A stretch of DNA of 64,000 nt from Eisenbergiella tayi (GTDB lineage Bacteria; Bacillota; Clostridia; Lachnospirales; Lachnospiraceae): NCBI RefSeq assembly GCF_001881565.1, contig NZ_MPDJ01000004.1, forward strand, positions 598,272 to 662,271, in the 5' to 3' direction. Each line of letters begins with the position of its first letter. Within the stretch, counting starts at the first letter, position 1. A program made the position numbers and the translations under genes. The notes beneath the pieces were generated by a model. The model was not told the DNA's origin. It did no database searches and saw only the letters and a list, made by a program, of their open reading frames with translations. Below are positions 7,584 through 16,435 of this stretch, piece after piece.

Positions 7584-9107
7584 ATGCCTCACCCCATCCC
7601 AACCGCCATCTCCACCGCAACCGAAATGCTCACCACCAACATCGTCTACGCATACGGTTTTAAATACGAGCCAATCACCCCAACAAAAATCAACACCCTG
7701 GCCTCCATGTACCCCACCGTCTATACCCCCTCCATCAAAACAATGACCCTCAACAAAGTCGGAAAAATCGGAATCGACTGTTCCGGTTTCATATGCAAAG
7801 CCTTCGGAATCCCCCACATCGGAAGCTCTCAACTAAAATCCCAAATGACTCATCTATACCCAACCTCCGATCCCAGCCTCCTTGTAAACGGAATGCTCAT
7901 CTGGCGCAGCGGCCATATCGGCCTCATTGAAATCGATGACACCGGTGAAGCCTGGATTCTCGAAGCCAAAAGTACCGCAGACGATCTCGTCCGGACCAAA
8001 TACTCTGCCCGAGGAAATTTCTTTACCTATTACGGTGAACTAACCGGCGTCGACTATACTAACGCCAGAAAAATAAATTCTCCCACACAATCCTCCTCTT
8101 CTGCTCCACTCCGCGACCTAATCGATATTTCCCATCACAACACAATCAACCTCGCCCTTACCGCCTCCAAATTCAAAGATGTAATCATCCGTGCAGGCTA
8201 TCGCTCCTCCACCACAGGCAGTTTGATTCAGGACAAAAAATTCACAGAGCATACCAGAGAGGCCCTGGCCAACAATATGAGGCTCGGCTTCTATTTTTAT
8301 GACCAATCCATAAATGAAACAGAAGCCATCCAGCAGGCTGACTGGACAATCAGTCAAATCAGGGACTACCCTGTCACCTATCCTGTCTACATAGATTCTG
8401 AATATGCCAATCAGTCACATTCAGGCCGTGCAGATAATATCACAAAAGATCAGCGCACCAAAAATATTATTGCATTTTGCAGCCGCATCAAAGAAGCCGG
8501 CTTTATCCCGGGTGTATATGCCTCCGACAACTGGTTCAAGACAATGCTCAACTACAGCCAGCTTAAGCAATTCGATATTTGGTGTGCCCGTTATTCTGTA
8601 AATCCCCCATCTGTCGAAAAATACGAAATATGGCAATATGGTTCTGCAAACATTCCCGGATCGGTCAACCCTATTGATGTAAACCATCTTTATAAAGAAT
8701 ACTGCACAGACCCACTGCCTCCTTCCCACCCTGTACCCCTTCTGTGGAATGAAATCACGGCCTCAACCCTCAATATAAGAAATGCTCCCTCCACATCCGG
8801 TAAAATACTCTATCAGATGCACAAGGGAGACAAAGTAAATATCTATCAGCTCCGAAATAGCTGGTGCAAAATCAGCAGCACCGACGAAATCTGGTGCAGT
8901 TATAAATACATTCATTCTTCCCAGGGAGCCGTATCAAACTGCAGCAAATTAAACTGCAGACGTACCCCGGTTTCCGGACAAGCTGATTTCATCTTATCCG
9001 TTAACGACACCGTAAATATCCTCCATCAGGATTCCCTTACCAACTGGTTCTATATAGAATTCCATGGGAAAACAGGCTATGTTTCAAATAAATACATCAA
9101 GCTGTAG
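7584..9107 (+). CDS. bifunctional phage endolysin (NlpC/P60-like + GH25 + SH3 repeats)
   Basis: A 507-residue peptidoglycan hydrolase for host lysis. Residues 1-155 look like an NlpC/P60-type amidase/peptidase, with Cys-66 in IDCSGF and His-111 in SGHIGLIE. Residues 178-375 are a GH25 muramidase beginning LIDISHH (Asp-181), with the acidic pair Asp-271/Glu-273 in YPVYIDSEY and a late WQYGSANIPG motif. Residues ~385-507 hold two SH3-like wall-binding repeats (LNIRNAPSTSGKILYQM; CRRTPVSGQADFI). AAAGGAG at 7569-7575 supports the ATG. There is no signal peptide, so export would need the holin-like neighbour. The first 300 bases are unusually C-rich on the coding strand compared with the AT-rich cassettes next door. 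Confidence 0.85.
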   Translation: MPHPIPTAISTATEMLTTNIVYAYGFKYEPITPTKINTLASMYPTVYTPSIKTMTLNKVGKIGIDCSGFICKAFGIPHIGSSQLKSQMTHLYPTSDPSLLVNGMLIWRSGHIGLIEIDDTGEAWILEAKSTADDLVRTKYSARGNFFTYYGELTGVDYTNARKINSPTQSSSSAPLRDLIDISHHNTINLALTASKFKDVIIRAGYRSSTTGSLIQDKKFTEHTREALANNMRLGFYFYDQSINETEAIQQADWTISQIRDYPVTYPVYIDSEYANQSHSGRADNITKDQRTKNIIAFCSRIKEAGFIPGVYASDNWFKTMLNYSQLKQFDIWCARYSVNPPSVEKYEIWQYGSANIPGSVNPIDVNHLYKEYCTDPLPPSHPVPLLWNEITASTLNIRNAPSTSGKILYQMHKGDKVNIYQLRNSWCKISSTDEIWCSYKYIHSSQGAVSNCSKLNCRRTPVSGQADFILSVNDTVNILHQDSLTNWFYIEFHGKTGYVSNKYIKL

Positions 9108-9124
9108 AAAGGTTTAACATTTAT

Positions 9125-9625
9125 ATGGATACAATCTTAAATTCCCTCAAAACGTATGACCTCACCACCATTTTAGGCGTCATCTTTTTTCTCTCTACTC
9201 TGATTTCCTGTCTGTCAAAGCTGCTCACCACTCTCGGCGGCCTTCTCACGAAATATTACAGAAAAAGAAAAGGTCTTGAAGATAAAGATTCTATCATTCA
9301 AAATACTCTGAAACAGCATCAGACAGAAATTGACATGCTTCGGCAGTATGAAGCGGAAACTCATACTGATGTAAAAGAAATAAAGGTTCTGCTTGAATCA
9401 CATATTGACAGAGATAACGAACGGACCATTTCTTCCTTCCGTTCCACTCTTTACAGGCTTCATATGGATTTTACAAAACAAAAATACGTCACTCCGGAAG
9501 GCCTGAAAACCTTTAAGGAAATAGGAAAAGTCTATGTTGAAGCCGGGGGCGATGACATATACCATGACAAACTGGAACCGGAAGTCCTCAGACTTCCCAT
9601 TCATTATGAAGAGGAACCAATATAA
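9125..9625 (+). CDS. small membrane-anchored phage protein, possible holin or lysis accessory
   Basis: This 166-residue protein has one hydrophobic segment at residues 14-37 (TILGVIFFLSTLISCLSKLL), then a basic patch (KYYRKRKG). A long charged region with coiled-coil character follows (residues 50-110, IIQNTLKQHQTEIDMLRQYE). It starts 18 bp after the endolysin stop and ends before a strong terminator, so it is the last gene of the lysis cassette. Single-pass N-terminal anchors next to endolysins are common in Firmicutes phages and are often annotated holin-like. I cannot tell holin from spanin-like or structural from the sequence, so the function is inferred from position. Confidence 0.6.
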   Translation: MDTILNSLKTYDLTTILGVIFFLSTLISCLSKLLTTLGGLLTKYYRKRKGLEDKDSIIQNTLKQHQTEIDMLRQYEAETHTDVKEIKVLLESHIDRDNERTISSFRSTLYRLHMDFTKQKYVTPEGLKTFKEIGKVYVEAGGDDIYHDKLEPEVLRLPIHYEEEPI

Positions 9626-9644
9626 GAATTTTCTCTCTACACGC

Positions 9645-9677
9645 AAAATCAGGCATGATAACCATGCCTGATTTTTT
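9645..9677 (+). terminator. intrinsic terminator ending the phage lysis cassette
   Basis: AAATCAGGCATG, a five-base loop ATAAC, then CATGCCTGATTTTTT: a 12-bp stem with a T-run, 20 bases after the last phage stop codon. It also marks the right limit of recognisable phage genes. Confidence 0.88.
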
Positions 9678-9725
9678 ACCGCTTTCTGACAATTCAGACT
9701 GCATAAAAAAATATCTTTCTTCTGC

Positions 9726-12311
9726 TCATCTGGTAAAAAGCTTCACCAAACGCAGCCCTCCCGGCGGCATTATAATACCTGCACATTTACCGTTCACCTC
9801 TATCGATGATATCTCATCCTCCTGCGGATTAACGAAACATGCCGAAACAATATCAAAGACATTCCCTGTAACCTGAAACAAGTCTGTCTCTTCCGACGTA
9901 TTTTTAAGGATAAGTATAATTCCCTTTTTGTCCATAGCGGGATACAGATTAAGTAAAGTCGAGCATCCGCTGACAGATATCAGCCGGCGCGCTTCTTCCT
10001 CTGCATGTACCGCTATTCCGGTCACCACCGCGCCTTTGCCATGGATCCCATCTTTTCTCAAGATACGTCCTGTAAACTCTTTATGAAAGTTACACTCATA
10101 TGTAAAGGTCATACTCCCGCTCTGGTTTGCCAGAAAATTCGTGCTCCAGTAATTATTCAGAGGCCATGCCAGCAGCAAGGGATTTTCCGTACGTGCAATG
10201 CTCCTGTTTTCCTTTCCAAAATGGAAATCACCTACCTGAATCATAGGTGCATCGGGACAGGCAAGGGTCAAACAGTGTTCCTCATCATAAATTCCCACCC
10301 CCGTATCTACCGTCAGGTAATCCCGGCAGACATTTCCGAGCTGCCCTGCATCCAGTTCCACTACCTCACCTGCCGTATCATAACTGCATTTCCAGTCCGG
10401 CTGCATTTTCAAAGGAACTGCAAAATAAAGAGACTCCGGTATTACCACTGGTTCCTTATAAAAACTCGTTTCCACATGGATATAAGAACTATAGGCATAA
10501 AAGGTAATTTTCTGTGTTATCTGTTTCAGCCCGGGAAGTTCTCCATGGGTAATCACTGCAATGCTGTAATCCTGTTCCCTGATTTCCCAGTTTTTCACTT
10601 TCTGTATGCAATGTACAGGTTTCCAGTCATGATTCCACTGCGATATATCCGTATGTCTGTCCGTTATATTGTCACCATATAGAACAGAACGCACAGCCGG
10701 CGCCGTTGTTTCGTCAATGGTTTCCCTGACCGGCTCAAACAGAGACCAGCCGCGTGACTCATCAAGAAGCGGCTTTCCGTTCTCTTTTTCCGACAGCTGG
10801 ATAATCCTTCCTTCTTCACTCAGGTCAATCCTGTAAAAGGGGGTACTCAGGATATTTCCTTCGCGCTGAAACTGACCGCGCAGACCTTCGCATTCCTTCT
10901 TTTTTTCATCCAGCTGAGCAAACGGAATTATTCTGGCGGTAAAAGGAGGGATGGTCCAGATTCCGCCATTTTCCATTTCTTCCCGATTTTCCAGGTATGG
11001 AATATAATTTTTACAGCGCAGCGCACTCAGCTGCCTTTCTTTTTTCCTGTACTGCACAGGATATGCGGCTTCCACCACCTGCTCATCCTGGGAAGTATTC
11101 ACCAAAACGATCCCTTCCGCCTCATTGCTTTGGTACGGATTGGAACACAGGGCTTCTATCTGGCTTCCCAAAAGATATCCCGCCAGATCCGCAGCCTGGT
11201 AAGCTGTTTTTTCCTTATGAATCAGCTGCGAACAGACCTCCGGGGAATCCGGTTCGGATATGGACTGGCTCGCACCCCATGTGTGCTCGTCATAAATCAT
11301 TGCATTTCTAAAGTATTCTTTTTTCACAAGCTCATAGTGTGCATCGCCTGCCCCTGTAAAGCATTCCAGAGTTTCCGACATATGTAAGGTGTTTTTGGCC
11401 CTGCGGCTGACTCTTGTCGCTTTTGCAGTACTTGCACAACCAAAATTCCAATAATCGGTCCAATCTCCTCTGTGCACCGGAGCCTGTTCCATCTCTTTCC
11501 TATATTTTTCACGAAGCGTCTGAGCCGTAATGATACGGATCTTCCATTCGTGCTGCTCTTCATTATATTTCATTATCAAATCCGACAGTTCTGCATCCGG
11601 GCAATTATTATCATATAGAGGAGGATTTGTGGCAGTGAGAAACATCACATCTTTGTTATAACCTTTTTTCTCCAGAAATGCGGCATGTTCAGCCAGTCCC
11701 TTATGCATTTTCTCCATTGAGTGTTCCCATGTTTCGGAAAAAAAGCTGAACATGGAGTAATGCTCTCCCAAATAAGACGGCAGTCGTCTGCCATCCGCCA
11801 TTTCCCATTGAAAGAAATAAGGGCGTTCGAACGGCAGGCCGCCGAAATGAATATTTATGCCGGTGAGGTAGAAATCAATACCACTGTCCAGCAAAAGCTG
11901 TCCCATTGACCAGGGCTGTCCATTTACATCATGATTGATTGCGATTTGGATTTTCGTATGGAATTGTTCCTCCAATTCCTTTATATCCCTGAGCATTCCG
12001 GTTATTTCCCTGGCATCACAGCAGGGAGTGGTATGCATTGGCAGGGCCGTAAGGCAGATTCTCCCCTGGGCTACCGCATCCTGCATCCGCCGGATCTGGC
12101 TGTTATCTGCCGTTTTCAGCCATTCCTTAAGCACGTAATTGGCTTCAACGGTCCATCGGAACTGGGCATATTCCGGATAGTCCTTTGTTTTTTCAGTCAG
12201 TTCCAGCGCCTGATTCAAATAGTCCACCTGCAGTTCCATCAGCATGGGCTGCGGATGGGTATAGCCGATATCCAGATGGCTGTGAGGCATACACCAAATT
12301 TCCTTAATCAT
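9726..12311 (-). CDS. alpha-mannosidase-like glycoside hydrolase (GH38)
   Basis: An 861-residue cytosolic-type glycosidase (no signal peptide). The N-terminal motif MPHSHLDIGYTHPQ (residues 8-21) carries the zinc-binding His-x-Asp-type residues of family 38. Asp-128 in INHDVNGQPW lies where the family's catalytic nucleophile is expected. The C-terminal ~400 residues are beta-rich, as in family 38 enzymes. Expected action is hydrolysis of alpha-mannosidic linkages in imported glycans. The exact linkage cannot be read from sequence, and the HDVNGQ context differs from the more usual DxFG form, so the specificity may be unusual. The gene stands alone, facing the phage module tail to tail across its terminator. 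Confidence 0.8.
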   Translation of the reverse strand: MIKEIWCMPHSHLDIGYTHPQPMLMELQVDYLNQALELTEKTKDYPEYAQFRWTVEANYVLKEWLKTADNSQIRRMQDAVAQGRICLTALPMHTTPCCDAREITGMLRDIKELEEQFHTKIQIAINHDVNGQPWSMGQLLLDSGIDFYLTGINIHFGGLPFERPYFFQWEMADGRRLPSYLGEHYSMFSFFSETWEHSMEKMHKGLAEHAAFLEKKGYNKDVMFLTATNPPLYDNNCPDAELSDLIMKYNEEQHEWKIRIITAQTLREKYRKEMEQAPVHRGDWTDYWNFGCASTAKATRVSRRAKNTLHMSETLECFTGAGDAHYELVKKEYFRNAMIYDEHTWGASQSISEPDSPEVCSQLIHKEKTAYQAADLAGYLLGSQIEALCSNPYQSNEAEGIVLVNTSQDEQVVEAAYPVQYRKKERQLSALRCKNYIPYLENREEMENGGIWTIPPFTARIIPFAQLDEKKKECEGLRGQFQREGNILSTPFYRIDLSEEGRIIQLSEKENGKPLLDESRGWSLFEPVRETIDETTAPAVRSVLYGDNITDRHTDISQWNHDWKPVHCIQKVKNWEIREQDYSIAVITHGELPGLKQITQKITFYAYSSYIHVETSFYKEPVVIPESLYFAVPLKMQPDWKCSYDTAGEVVELDAGQLGNVCRDYLTVDTGVGIYDEEHCLTLACPDAPMIQVGDFHFGKENRSIARTENPLLLAWPLNNYWSTNFLANQSGSMTFTYECNFHKEFTGRILRKDGIHGKGAVVTGIAVHAEEEARRLISVSGCSTLLNLYPAMDKKGIILILKNTSEETDLFQVTGNVFDIVSACFVNPQEDEISSIEVNGKCAGIIMPPGGLRLVKLFTR

Positions 12312-12604
12312 AATAAAAGCCTCTCCTTTTCTTAATTCCCGCGCAGGCAGCAGGCTTTAGTTATCATTCTTCCTTTCAGGCTGCATCCTCCGAAATGAAA
12401 TGATATTCTGCCATCTGCCGCGGTGTTAGATATAAGGCAATCTTACTCTCCGCCCATTTGGGGCACCAGAATTTATAATTATGATACAGGTGTTTTGTTG
12501 ACATATGCAAAGACTTGATTTTTACTGCGGGGAAGATATTTTGTGTTTCTGATGCGGTGTAATAATTTAGGTACGGCTATAAAGCATTTTTATCAAAAAA
12601 AATT
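12312..12604. other. intergenic stretch, no gene seen
   Basis: About 290 bp between the mannosidase start and the deformylase stop. It should contain the mannosidase promoter, but I see no convincing -35/-10 pair, repeat or RNA motif. Confidence 0.4.
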
Positions 12605-13057
12605 TTATGACTCATCCTCAATGGCTTTATCCAGAAATATTTCACCATTCAGGTGTCCTATTTCATGGCAAAGGCATTTTGCCATTTCATCTTCTCCGGT
12701 TATTATGATTTCCTCTCCATATTCATTTAATGCCTTTACCGTAACCTTTTGAGGCCGGATTGTTTTCACAAAGCGATCCGGGAAACTGAGGCAGCCTTCC
12801 ACGCATATCTGTGTTCCGCTGCTTTCCATTATTTGCGGATTTACCAGCTTTAACAGATTGTCATAGTAATCAATAACTACCAGCCGTTTCAGGATCCCAA
12901 CCTGGTTAGCCGCCAAGGCGGCTCCATTTTCCGTGTGGTGCAGGGTGTCCAGCATATCATCCAAAAGCAGCCTGATTCTGTCATCTACCTCTTTTACTTC
13001 TTTGCACCGCTTCCTTAAAATAGGATCCTGATTATATCGAAGCTGTCTTGTTGCCAT
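12605..13057 (-). CDS. def: peptide deformylase
   Basis: A 150-residue metalloenzyme that removes the N-formyl group from nascent proteins. All three deformylase motifs are present: GAALAANQVG (motif 1, G-x-G-L-A-A-x-Q with Ala for Gly), VEGCLSFP (motif 2, with the metal-ligand Cys), and HEIGHLNG (motif 3, HExxH). The start MATRQLRYNQDPIL at 13057 is chosen over a longer frame because GGAGG lies seven bases upstream. It overlaps the upstream HTH regulator gene by 26 bp, so the two are probably translationally coupled. The Ala in motif 1 and a cytosine-rich acidic C-terminus place it with the secondary type of Firmicutes deformylases rather than the long form. Confidence 0.9.
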   Translation of the reverse strand: MATRQLRYNQDPILRKRCKEVKEVDDRIRLLLDDMLDTLHHTENGAALAANQVGILKRLVVIDYYDNLLKLVNPQIMESSGTQICVEGCLSFPDRFVKTIRPQKVTVKALNEYGEEIIITGEDEMAKCLCHEIGHLNGEIFLDKAIEDES

Positions 13058-13292
13058 ACGTATCCCTCCTGCTGCTGTCAGCCCTTGACTTTCTGGGACT
13101 TTCTTCAAAAAAGAAAACCTCTTCTATGGTACAGCCGAATACCTGGGAAATATCATAGGCAAGCCAGATGGACGGCTCGGATTTTTCCGTTTCAATTGCA
13201 TTAATTGCCTGTCTTGAGGTTCCCACCATCTCTCCAAGCTGTTCCTGGGTCAGCCCTTTTTCTTCACGAAACTGTCTGATTCTGTTTTTCAT
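13032..13292 (-). CDS. XRE-family helix-turn-helix regulator
   Basis: An 86-residue DNA-binding protein. Residues 3-60 are a Cro/C1-type HTH (IRQFREEKGLTQEQLGEMVG, then TSRQAINAIETEKSEPS), like the YozG/antitoxin-style small regulators. The remainder is a basic tail encoded in the overlap with the deformylase gene. ATG 13292 is preceded by AGGAGG eight bases away. It is the first gene of a two-gene unit with def, so it may autoregulate that unit. The target is unknown. Confidence 0.85.
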   Translation of the reverse strand: MKNRIRQFREEKGLTQEQLGEMVGTSRQAINAIETEKSEPSIWLAYDISQVFGCTIEEVFFFEESPRKSRADSSRRDTYGNKTASI

Positions 13293-13377
13293 ATCATCCT
13301 CCTGTAAGGTAAACATTACATTGATTATATTCTTTTTCCCATGTCATGTCAACCTTACAATATAAAATAAAGGAAAA

Positions 13378-13414
13378 GGGAAAAGAGTCTTTGACCCTCA
13401 GATTCTCTTTTCCC
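13378..13414 (-). terminator. intrinsic terminator after the ASCH-domain gene
   Basis: On the minus strand GGGAAAAGAG, a 17-base loop and CTCTTTTCCC form a perfect 10-bp stem followed by TTTTCCTTT. The stem overlaps the stop codon of the leftward gene ending at 13398. Confidence 0.75.
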
Positions 13415-13904
13415 GTTCTCTCAATATAATCCAGGACTGTCTGTTTTTATATAAAGACAGACTGATTGGCTTCAGCGCGGCTATCTCCCTGATTTCCAGC
13501 AAAGTGGCATATCCGGCGTCCTTCTTTCGTTCCCACCAGTCGTCATGGATACACAGCTGTTTCTGATAAGTTTTTCTTATTTCGTCCAGACTGAAAAATC
13601 GGGTTTCATAACTGTAAACTTTATTCACAGAAAAAACAGCAAGAATCGGGCCCCCTGTCTGTTTTAAGATAACCAGATCATCTTTCTCCACTTTCCCGTA
13701 CGGAATACATTTATTCTTCGTTATCCTGGACTCGATTGTTTTTGAACCGCTTATCATATATTGAATATACGGTTCTCTGCATAAAGCCAAATGAATACGT
13801 TTCTTCGGATTTCTAAATTCTTCCAGCAGATCCTTTTTCCCTTGCTCAGAAAGCTGTCTTGAAATTTCATCCTGCAAATCATCCAAATTCACACCTATCC
13901 CCAT
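13398..13904 (-). CDS. ASCH-like (PUA-fold) domain protein
   Basis: A 168-residue cytosolic protein. Residues 35-120 show the ASCH pattern: IHLALCREPYIQYMISGSKT, then IESR, followed by PYGKVEKDDLVILKQTGGPI, matching the 'G-x-K-x-x-E-x-R' and 'GD-x-(V/I)-x-(L/F)' features of the family. ASCH domains adopt a PUA-like fold and are thought to bind RNA or modified nucleotides; no specific substrate is known here. Its start overlaps the stop of the upstream dehydrogenase gene by 10 bp, so they are cotranscribed. The N-terminal 30 residues are a charged helix (LDDLQDEISRQLSEQGKKDL). Confidence 0.7.
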   Translation of the reverse strand: MGIGVNLDDLQDEISRQLSEQGKKDLLEEFRNPKKRIHLALCREPYIQYMISGSKTIESRITKNKCIPYGKVEKDDLVILKQTGGPILAVFSVNKVYSYETRFFSLDEIRKTYQKQLCIHDDWWERKKDAGYATLLEIREIAALKPISLSLYKNRQSWIILREREKRI

Positions 13905-14664
13905 GTTTTCCTCCCTGTTTTTCCCATAATCCCAAGTGCAGATTTCCTTGATGCAATCCGGCTCAATAACATCTGCGCTTTACAAAACGTACCGTCCGTA
14001 CAAATACTTTTCCCTTTTTTAAGGGCTTTTTCTGTGGTTCTCACCACATCCTCCGGCATTCGCAGCCGTCTGGCAGCAGTCTTAAAGCCATCAAAGAAAT
14101 GAGTATCTGTTGCTCCCGGGCAGACAGCTAAAAGCTTTACGCCATAATCCTGATATTCAAAGCTCAGGGCCTGTGTAAAAGAAAGCACATAAGCCTTCGT
14201 GGCTGCATAAACTGCCGAATACGGAAGCGGGTTGAAGGAGGCTGCCGATGCAATGTTAATGACGGTTCCATGTCTTTTTTGGCACATATCCTCCAGCAGC
14301 AGATAAGTTAATTCCGTTAAGGAAACTATGTTCAGAAGCATTTCCTCATGCTGTCTTTTATAATCTGTTTTATGGAACAGTCCTTTTGTGGCAAAACCTG
14401 CGTTATTTATAAGTGCATCAACATGAAGTTTCCTCTTCCTGATTTCTTCATACAGCAGCTTTGCACTTCCCTCTGCCGCTAAATCCATTATAATACATTC
14501 GATAGAAACCTGGTTATCTTTCTCTATTTCTCTTTTCAGTTCCTGGAGTTTATCACCGGAACGGGCCGTAATAATAAGATTTTGCCCCTTTTTCCATATT
14601 CAAGTGCAAAAGCCCTTCCTATCCCTGAGGATGCGCCTGTGATTAGTGTATACGTATTTTCCAT
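13895..14664 (-). pseudogene. short-chain dehydrogenase/reductase with a frameshift near its N-terminus
   Basis: From an ATG at 14664 the protein begins MENTYTLITGASSGIGRAFA, the Rossmann TGxxxGIG motif of SDR enzymes. After about 30 codons the frame hits a stop. Shifting by one base at about 14581-14595 (GGGGCAAAAT region) restores a continuous SDR: NLIITARSGDKLQELKREIE... LINNAGF... the catalytic Ser, Tyr-x-x-x-Lys (YAATK) and a full C-terminus. One missing base therefore breaks an otherwise intact NAD(P)-dependent oxidoreductase. The 3' part alone lacks the cofactor loop and should be inactive. It is divergent from a TetR gene that probably controlled it. A sequencing error at the homopolymer is the alternative. 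Confidence 0.8.
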
Positions 14665-14684
14665 GTTTTCTTTCCATCCTTTCC

Positions 14685-14720
14685 GCCACACTTGTGGCAC
14701 ATATTCAGGGAGAGTATAAT
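14685..14720 (+). promoter_or_regulatory. tetR promoter with palindromic operator candidate
   Basis: TTGTGG (14692-14697), 17 bases, TATAAT (14715-14720) forms a promoter reading toward the TetR gene. The palindrome GCCACA-CT-TGTGGC (14685-14698) overlaps its -35 and lies 21 bp from the divergent dehydrogenase start, a suitable place for a TetR-family operator controlling both directions. Confidence 0.5.
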
Positions 14721-14801
14721 ATAAGGAAAATAACGATACAACAGTTTCGGAAAACTAGCCACAATTATTTACATTCTGTAGCGTTTGCGGAGGATAAACA
14801 G

Positions 14802-15371
14802 ATGGAACGGAGCATGCACTCTTTGGCGCAGAAATCACGGAAAAGGATTGTTGACAGCCTGATCTGCCTTTTAGGGAAAAAATCATATGAATCGATTACC
14901 GTCTCGGAGCTGTGCCGGAAAGCCCAGGTAGACAGGCGCACCTTTTATCGTAACTTCAAAAATAAGGAGGATGTGATGGAATTCCATATTTCAGCTCTGA
15001 AAGAAGAATATCTCTCCTTTCTCAACCGGCTGGAAAAACGGAACATCCGAAGCATGGCGGAATCACAGTTTGTTTTCTGTAAAAAGCATCTGCCTTTTCT
15101 TACCTCACTGCAAAGCCGCAGCGCCTTATCGGGCCTGCTGCTGCAAACCTCAAATGAGTTTATTCCGGCTGTTTATCTGCAGTATCACAACGATCTGCCC
15201 TCGCATTTTGAATACAAAGCCCGGTTTGTGATTGGAGGTTTTGTGAATATACTGCTGTATTGGATTGAAACCGGGGCAAAAGAAGAGCCTGAGGAAATTG
15301 CAGAAATTGCGGCGGAACTTTTTGACGAAGATAACCCTTATTGGACAGGGTACGTTCAGAAACAGAGGTAA
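14802..15371 (+). CDS. TetR/AcrR-family transcriptional regulator
   Basis: A 189-residue regulator. Residues 8-55 form the TetR HTH (RIVDSLICLLGKKSYESITV, then SELCRKAQVDRRTFYRNF). The rest is the helical ligand-binding domain with the AcrR-like 'FVIGGFVNILLYWIETGAKE' segment near the C-terminus. The ATG at 14802 is preferred over longer frames because GGAGG lies eight bases upstream. It is transcribed divergently from the short-chain dehydrogenase/ASCH pair, and a palindrome lies between them. Repression of both directions is therefore likely. The inducer is unknown. Confidence 0.8.
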   Translation: MERSMHSLAQKSRKRIVDSLICLLGKKSYESITVSELCRKAQVDRRTFYRNFKNKEDVMEFHISALKEEYLSFLNRLEKRNIRSMAESQFVFCKKHLPFLTSLQSRSALSGLLLQTSNEFIPAVYLQYHNDLPSHFEYKARFVIGGFVNILLYWIETGAKEEPEEIAEIAAELFDEDNPYWTGYVQKQR

Positions 15372-15376
15372 AGGCA

Positions 15377-16390
15377 TTATTCCCTTACCCCTGCTTCCAG
15401 AATGGAAAATGTATTATTATTGCAGTCAATTTCAGCCAGCGCCCCCATTGGAATAACCGTCATGGGTATTCTGTGACCAATATCTGCATTATATAAAATC
15501 GGAAGATCCGGTAAATCCTCCTCTTGCCGGATCACTTTTAACAGAATCTCCTTATCACTTTCATGCATCCCCGTACAAATTAATCCTCCGGCCTGTCGGA
15601 ATATTCCTGCGGAGGCAAAGGCCCTGATTTGATGAAGGGTAGCCACTTCCACACCATACGGTGTCCCGATATCCAGAAATAAAATACTGTCTTTCCACAG
15701 CTTCTTATCCGGAAATATTTCCGTTCCCATTATCTGCAGCAGTGAACCGCAGCATCCTCCCAGTAAGCGGCCTCTGACTCTGCCGCTCCCCTGAAGAAGC
15801 TCATAGCCGGTATTTTGAACCCAGGCGGATTTCTTGGTTTTATCCCATTCGATATCGGCCCATTTATCACAGGGCGCTATTTCACCCATTACATTCTCCG
15901 AAAAAAGCGCTTTTTTTATCCATCGTTCTGTATACTCATCAAGGCCGCCCGGCTGTGCAATCGTTGCAAGGAGATTTGCCCCATAAAAGGAGGATACTCC
16001 CGCATGGGTAAACATGGCATGAAATACAGATACATCAGAATAACCCAGCAGAATTTTGGGATTGTTCCTGATAATATTGAAATCTATATAAGGCAGCAGT
16101 CTTCCGCCATCATCTCCGCCTGAATTCACAAAGATTCCTTTTATCCGGGGATTTGTCAGTGCCCAAATCAGATCATCGGCTCTTAGCTTTGGATTCTCAT
16201 ATAAAAAATCTGTTCCTTTCAGAGAATGGGGCGCTTCTATGACATGTACTCCGAAGTGTTCTTCCAGCTGCCGCTTTCCAAATAGATATCTTTCTATCAT
16301 ATCAGGATCACCCGCCCGGCCTCCCGAAAGGGATATTGTTGCTATGGTATCTCCGGGATTTAATTTCTTCGGTTTGATAAGCTGGTGCAT
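15377..16390 (-). CDS. S66-family peptidase (LD-carboxypeptidase/MccF-like)
   Basis: A 337-residue cytosolic serine carboxypeptidase-fold protein. The nucleophile motif LLGYSDVSVFHA and the GRLLGGCCGSLLQIMGTE motif are clear. The His is in ADIGHRIPM. The Glu of the Ser-Glu-His triad is usually in 'FLE'; here the matching segment reads ILFLDIGTP, an Asp. Family members trim murein tetrapeptides or cleave microcin C-like peptide-nucleotides. Closer similarity to MccF-type proteins ('YENPKLRADDLIWALTNP') suggests self-protection or peptide turnover rather than cell-wall recycling, but this is inference. It is convergent with tetR (5-bp gap). Confidence 0.75.
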   Translation of the reverse strand: MHQLIKPKKLNPGDTIATISLSGGRAGDPDMIERYLFGKRQLEEHFGVHVIEAPHSLKGTDFLYENPKLRADDLIWALTNPRIKGIFVNSGGDDGGRLLPYIDFNIIRNNPKILLGYSDVSVFHAMFTHAGVSSFYGANLLATIAQPGGLDEYTERWIKKALFSENVMGEIAPCDKWADIEWDKTKKSAWVQNTGYELLQGSGRVRGRLLGGCCGSLLQIMGTEIFPDKKLWKDSILFLDIGTPYGVEVATLHQIRAFASAGIFRQAGGLICTGMHESDKEILLKVIRQEEDLPDLPILYNADIGHRIPMTVIPMGALAEIDCNNNTFSILEAGVRE

Positions 16391-16435
16391 AAATAATCCT
16401 CCCTGATAAAGATATCCTTAGATGCCTTTTTCCCT

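Noticed and set aside
9678..9725. Phage attachment site next to the lysis terminator
   Set aside because: The matching end would be outside the window, so no direct repeat can be shown.
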